A program made the translations under genes and the position numbers. The notes under the pieces are model-generated. The model saw only the letters and a list, made by a program, of their open reading frames with translations. It was not told the origin of the DNA and made no database searches. From positions 1-31,089 of the forward strand of contig JAUCBJ010003446.1 of assembly GCA_032718475.1 (NCBI GenBank): DNA of 31,089 nucleotides, read 5' to 3'. The stretch comes from Nemertoderma westbladi. Its lineage: Eukaryota > Xenacoelomorpha > Nemertodermatida > Nemertodermatidae. The first letter of the stretch is position 1; each line of letters begins with the position of its first letter. Positions 30,251 through 31,089 of this stretch are shown here, piece after piece.

Positions 30251-30487
30251 GTAATATAAGCTTCACTACGTTTTAGTTACCATTCTATATAATTGTGACT
30301 TTTATTTTGATTTATTGATGACTTCTTACCAGTGCGCAGTCTGACAAAACGACGGATTGACAGACAAAAGTACAGACAGTCTAACTACGTGAAATGTAAA
30401 AACTGACATCGGAAATGAAATCACGAACCCAAAAAACCTCTATAGCGAGAATTTGATAACATATAATTCACATAATTACATATTTAG

Positions 30488-30600
30488 CTGTCAGTTTATG
30501 AAAGACGACATGGATAAAACAGGAGGCAATGACGATAACTTCCCGTGGTCCGTTCCATCTAACGATTTTACATCCTCAAGTAATGGAGCTTACATTCCCG
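30488..30600 (+). CDS. Exon 11: Cys-rich tail, last visible exon
   Basis: A 113-base exon (phase 2 in, phase 1 out) after CATATTTAG. It encodes GCQFMKDDMDKTGGNDDNFP and NDFTSSSNGAYIPG. The NGAY motif near its end corresponds to NGLY in exon 9. The donor is GTTAGT at 30601, within a 29-bp tandem duplication. The gene must continue beyond the window because no stop is reached, but no further exon could be seen up to 31089. Confidence 0.75.
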
Positions 30601-30646
30601 GTTAGTGACAAACACACCTTACATTCCCGGTTAGTGACAAACACAC
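30589..30646 (+). repeat. 29-bp tandem duplication spanning the exon 11 splice donor
   Basis: CTTACATTCCCGGTTAGTGA then CAAACACAC occurs at 30589-30617 and again at 30618-30646, exactly, with a fragment of a third copy (CTTATATTC) following. Each copy contains the exon end ACATTCCCG and its donor GTTAGT. As in the Ig exon array, the duplicated piece is the exon/intron border. 29 is not a multiple of three, so the second donor would change frame. Confidence 0.9.
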
Positions 30647-31089
30647 CTTATATTCATGGGTTGCATCTAATTGTTAGTTTGTAAAAGAGCTTAACACAAC
30701 TAACTGAATATTTGTAATCGATTTTTCGCGCCATCGTAGGCAACACACAAAAATATGATCCCCCAAGATTCTAATTTAGAAACGCGATAATCACAACATA
30801 ATTATTCCCTACCCCTTTCCTTACCGCAATACTCCCTCGCCACCTACACCCAATATATCACGGCCTTTCCCAAACCAGTAACCTATTATTCACCTTTAAA
30901 GCCATCCAGGTCAACCACATTTCAATATTATCAGCTCCCCTGCATTAACACCACCCAGTTAGTATCAGGGAATAATTCTGTATCCAATAACTATATGAGA
31001 TAACAGTGACAGTAAATGCTTATTGGTCAGTTTGTAACAAGTCAATATTAATTATGTTTGCATGTGTTTAACGTAATCCTTGAAAAGGA
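30647..31089. other. Intron 11, 5' part: nothing recognised
   Basis: AT-rich with a CCT/ACC-rich patch near 30808-30960. No exon in the required phase (1) with flanking AG and GT was found. Confidence 0.5.

Noticed and set aside
23200-31089. tRNA, rRNA or CRISPR features
   Set aside because: No cloverleaf-compatible boxes were seen here or elsewhere in the window. The repeat arrays are contiguous minisatellites rather than spacer-separated repeats, and the window is eukaryotic.

Overview
The window looks like a multi-exon animal gene whose introns are packed with transposable elements. It is AT-rich (by eye) and eukaryotic. Eleven exons on the + strand, spread over 29 kb, have canonical GT/AG borders. 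Joining them in order keeps a single open reading frame, because the phases match at every junction. They encode about 726 residues of a secreted or extracellular mosaic protein, partial at both ends: two thrombospondin type-1 repeats, an SRCR domain, a Cys-containing linker, an Ig domain split by an intron, two EGF-like domains, and a Cys-rich tail with CC and GC pairs that resembles the repeated modules of the PCSK9 C-terminal domain. SRCR-rich mosaics, the many elements and the low GC suggest a marine invertebrate, possibly a sponge or cnidarian. I cannot name the species. No start codon, signal peptide, transmembrane segment or stop codon of this gene lies in the window.

Layout. 1-1261: an upstream intron or flank with a degenerate inverted-repeat element. 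1262-2069: TSP1 exons. 2070-8288: an intron filled by nested insertions: a 1036-bp palindromic hAT-type MITE with an 8-bp target duplication, a decayed site-specific-type LINE (Ulp1 protease, reverse transcriptase and restriction-like endonuclease) flanked by a 24/25-bp direct repeat, and a CGATATTTTTACTC minisatellite. 8289-8594: SRCR exon. 8595-16725: an intron with transposon coding relics on both strands (one CACTA-like), a hairpin, and a second decayed LINE with an APE-type endonuclease. 16726-17117 and 18668-18794: the two halves of the Ig domain, with a 96-bp-arm perfect palindrome in the intron between them. 18795-19319: a tandem array of 14 copies of the exon-end/splice-donor unit. 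19451-19669: EGF exon. 19670-28540: an intron almost entirely occupied by an 8.6-kb segment with terminal and subterminal inverted repeats, loaded with smaller repeats and two minus-strand ORFs of unknown function. 28541-30600: five short exons of the Cys-rich tail.

The strongest unexplained feature is at the end of the second Ig exon. The last 37 bp of the exon (ending at its splice donor) has been tandemly amplified into the intron, giving 12 near-identical GTAAGT donors plus the authentic one. A smaller event of the same kind, a 29-bp duplication spanning the last exon's donor, occurs at 30589-30646.
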